From JAYODW01 sp038116745 (lineage in GTDB: Bacteria; Pseudomonadota; Gammaproteobacteria; Ga0077536), in the NCBI GenBank assembly GCA_038116745.1, contig JAYODW010000024.1, forward strand, positions 11,789-75,788: a stretch of DNA of 64,000 nucleotides, given 5' to 3'. The notes beneath the pieces were generated by a model. The model saw only the letters and a program-made list of their open reading frames with translations, did not search any database and was not told the DNA's origin. Within the stretch, counting starts at the first letter, position 1. Every line of letters starts with the position of its first letter. The position numbers and the translations under genes are program-made. Below, one piece after another: positions 62,035 to 64,000 of this stretch.

Positions 62035-63765
62035 TCATGCGACACGCCGTCGGCCGCGAACCAGGCGTCCTGGCAGCTCGCCGGTGGCCACCCCGTTTTC
62101 AAAGGTGACGGCGCCACGGACCACGGTCGTGTGATACCCGTTCGCACGCTGTACCAGACGCTGCCCGGCGGCAGGCAGGTCGTAGACCATTTCCGGGACC
62201 GGCAGCGACAGGCGCTGGAAGTCGATCAGGTTGATGTCCGCGCGCAATCCGGGGCGGATCAGACCACGGTCCTCGAGCCCGTAGAGCAGCGCGGTGTCTC
62301 TGGTCTGCATTCTGATCGCCTGCTCGAGTCCAATCCGATCGCCCCGACGGCGGTCACGAACGAAATGCGCCAGCAGATAAGTCGGCGCACTCGCGTCGCA
62401 GATCATTCCGCAATGCGCGCCGCCGTCGCTGATCCCGAGAACCGTGTTCGGGTGCAGCATCATTTCTCGTGCGACGTCGTAGTTTCCCGCGTTGTAGTTG
62501 AACAGCGGCGAATAGAGAAAAGCGCGACCTGCTTTCTCAAGCAGCAGGTCATAGGCAGTAGCCTCCGGCGACTGGCCCCGCGCGCGTGCCAGCGCAGCGA
62601 TACTCTGCGCCGCGTCAGGCTCGTACTCGGGCGGATCGCCGAGCCAGAAGATTCGGTCGTAGTCAGCGATAGTGGTGTTCATCGCCTTGCCTTCCATGAA
62701 CAGCAGCCGCAGCAGGCGCGCCGGTCGGCCGTCGGGCTGCTCGAGGATCGCGGCGCGAACTTCAGGTTTGCGCATCTCAGCGACCCGAGCTTCCATCGGC
62801 AGATCCGCGATCGCCCGGTAGCCTGCGCGTCCGGTAAACGGATGCGTCCCCTCCAGGCACATGAGCACGCCCGGCGGCCGGATCGCGACCTGCGGATAGA
62901 GTCCTTGCCCGCGCCGTGCAGCGTAGTCAAGCAGGCGCTGCCACTGCGCCGGATCCTCATCGTTCTGGATGCAGGCGAACGTGACCGGACAACCCGCCCG
63001 ATCGATGATCTCGCCCATCCACGCGAGCTCATCCCGCTCCGGAGCGAGATCCGAGGCCACCTCAAACACCGCGCCGCCGGCCTCTCCCATTGCACGAGCA
63101 ATTGTTGTGAGCTCTGCGGCGTCAGCATCCGTCCCAGGCACAACCTCCCCGTCGATCGAGCGGTGCAGCACCGTGCGCGAGGTCGTAAAACCGACGGCGC
63201 CGGCCCGCACAGCTTCGCCAACGATGGCGGCCATGGCGCGTCGCTCATCCTCGTTCGCATCAACATCGGTTGCCCCGCGTTCTCCCATGACATAGGCGCG
63301 CACTGCGCCGTGCGGCACCTGCGCCGCGAGGTCCAGCGCGCGCGGAGAGGCTTCCAGCGCGTCCAGATATTCGGGAAAGGTTTCCCAGTTCCACTGGATC
63401 CCCTCGGCCAGCGCGGTTCCGGGAATATCCTCGACGCCTTCCATCAGCCCGATGAGCCACTCGTGACGCGCAGGATCTGCGGGTGCGAAACCGACCCCGC
63501 AGTTGCCCATCACGGCCGTGGTCACCCCGTGCCAGCTGGAAGGCGTCAGATACGGATCCCAGGTCGCCTGACCATCGTAGTGAGTGTGAACATCCACCCA
63601 TCCAGGCGCGAGGATCAGTCCGTCGGCCTTGAGCTCTCGCCGTCCTTGCCCAAGCTTGCCACCCACTGCAGCGATGGTTTCGCCCTTTATTGCCACATCC
63701 CCGGTGAAAGCAGCTTCACCGCTGCCATCGACGATCTGCGCGCCACGGATTACGAGGTCATACAT
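62035..63765 (-). CDS. Amidohydrolase, D-aminoacylase/N-acyl-D-amino-acid deacylase-like
   Basis: Metal-dependent amidohydrolase of 576 residues. It opens with the N-terminal beta-sandwich (YDLVIRGAQIVDGSGEAAF), then the H-x-H motif GWVDVHTHYDGQATWDP and the metal-ligand cysteine in GNCGVGFAPADP. The active-site aspartate is in GISDGGAHCGMICDAS. These are shared with N-acyl-D-amino-acid deacylases, but the group is broad, and in catabolic clusters it may hydrolyse lactone, amide or ester intermediates. Its start is 123 bp from the GGDEF gene and its end 73 bp from the monooxygenase operon. Confidence 0.88.
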   Translation of the reverse strand: MYDLVIRGAQIVDGSGEAAFTGDVAIKGETIAAVGGKLGQGRRELKADGLILAPGWVDVHTHYDGQATWDPYLTPSSWHGVTTAVMGNCGVGFAPADPARHEWLIGLMEGVEDIPGTALAEGIQWNWETFPEYLDALEASPRALDLAAQVPHGAVRAYVMGERGATDVDANEDERRAMAAIVGEAVRAGAVGFTTSRTVLHRSIDGEVVPGTDADAAELTTIARAMGEAGGAVFEVASDLAPERDELAWMGEIIDRAGCPVTFACIQNDEDPAQWQRLLDYAARRGQGLYPQVAIRPPGVLMCLEGTHPFTGRAGYRAIADLPMEARVAEMRKPEVRAAILEQPDGRPARLLRLLFMEGKAMNTTIADYDRIFWLGDPPEYEPDAAQSIAALARARGQSPEATAYDLLLEKAGRAFLYSPLFNYNAGNYDVAREMMLHPNTVLGISDGGAHCGMICDASAPTYLLAHFVRDRRRGDRIGLEQAIRMQTRDTALLYGLEDRGLIRPGLRADINLIDFQRLSLPVPEMVYDLPAAGQRLVQRANGYHTTVVRGAVTFENGVATGELPGRLVRGRRRVA

Positions 63766-63888
63766 CGCTAAGCTCCCTGTTCATGCCTATCCGGAACATT
63801 GTCAAAAAATATATCGGGCAGAACCCAGGTAAGGGAGGCGGTCACGCCTGCTGCTGCTTTGCATCCAGGTTCCAATCCTGCGTCCGCG

Positions 63889-64000
63889 TCAACTGGCCGC
63901 GCGGTCCCGCTGCCACTCATCCAGCGTTGGCGAGTAAATGGCGAACCCATTGCGCCCGGCATCTTTGGCCCGGTACATGGCCATATCCGCATTCTTAATC
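63889..64000 (-). CDS. GGDEF domain protein (diguanylate cyclase), C-terminal fragment at window edge
   Basis: Only the last ~37 codons are present: KNADMAMYRAKDAGRNGFAI then YSPTLDEWQRDRAAS and a TGA. The (K)NAD-AMY-AK--GRN sequence is the signature at the end of GGDEF cyclase domains that make cyclic di-GMP. The rest lies beyond the right edge, so sensor domains and the GGDEF active site cannot be assessed. Confidence 0.85.
   Translation of the reverse strand, partial: IKNADMAMYRAKDAGRNGFAIYSPTLDEWQRDRAAS

Noticed and set aside
61960..63771. 603-codon plus-strand frame
   Set aside because: Antisense shadow of the amidohydrolase, which has intact metal-binding motifs.
63768..63992. 74-codon minus-strand frame at the right edge
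   Set aside because: The correct frame there is the GGDEF C terminus (KNADMAMYRAKDAGRN), one base out of register with this one.

Overview
The window reads as chromosomal DNA of an aerobic, Gram-negative gammaproteobacterium, probably marine or sediment-living. The housekeeping order thrS-infC-rpmI-rplT-pheS-pheT-ihfA-merR is typical of that class. The exosortase A (XrtA) exopolysaccharide locus, RND efflux pump, TRAP transporter and P450/Baeyer-Villiger cluster fit an environmental lifestyle. I cannot place it to genus from sequence alone. The base composition looks moderately GC-rich.

Positions 1-26.6 kb hold an XrtA/PEP-CTERM-type exopolysaccharide locus, almost all on the minus strand. 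The conserved core (12.7-26.6 kb) runs, in transcription order: histidine kinase PrsK, outer-membrane export lipoprotein, chain-length determinant, tyrosine autokinase, outer-membrane beta-barrel, AAA ATPase, polysaccharide deacetylase, exosortase A fused to EpsI, glycosyltransferase, amidotransferase. The variable arm (1-12.7 kb) carries a second, NodB-type deacetylase on the opposite strand, a second amidotransferase with an altered N terminus, a TPR-like secreted protein, a DegT-type aminotransferase, a double-length FemAB-like acyltransferase, an acyl carrier protein, two exosortase-associated hydrolases, a beta-propeller-like protein and an edge-truncated flippase. Together these would make, modify, export and length-regulate an exopolysaccharide, with XrtA sorting PEP-CTERM proteins. 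No PEP-CTERM substrate and no PrsR response regulator are visible here.

Positions 26.8-43.2 kb are housekeeping: glmS, tRNA-Pro(GGG), a merR-type regulator, ihfA, pheT, pheS, rplT, rpmI, infC (apparent ATA start), thrS, tRNA-Val(GAC), an RND efflux permease with its adaptor, uvrB and tRNA-Asn(GTT).

Positions 43.2-47.6 kb, next to tRNA-Asn, are gene-poor and accessory-like. They hold a frameshifted gene and two divergent intact genes that appear to be paralogues of one uncharacterised membrane-anchored family, then an FAD oxidoreductase and a small cysteine-rich secreted protein.

Positions 48-56.7 kb hold an HDAC-fold acetylpolyamine-type amidohydrolase, a Na+/phosphate cotransporter coupled to a free-standing four-helix-bundle sensor-like protein, a TRAP transporter operon of the 2-oxoacid type, and a methyltransferase with a small conserved partner. 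Positions 56.8-63.8 kb are a catabolic cluster: old-yellow-enzyme reductase, two SnoaL/NTF2-like proteins, cytochrome P450, Baeyer-Villiger-type monooxygenase and a D-aminoacylase-like amidohydrolase. The right edge cuts a GGDEF diguanylate cyclase gene.
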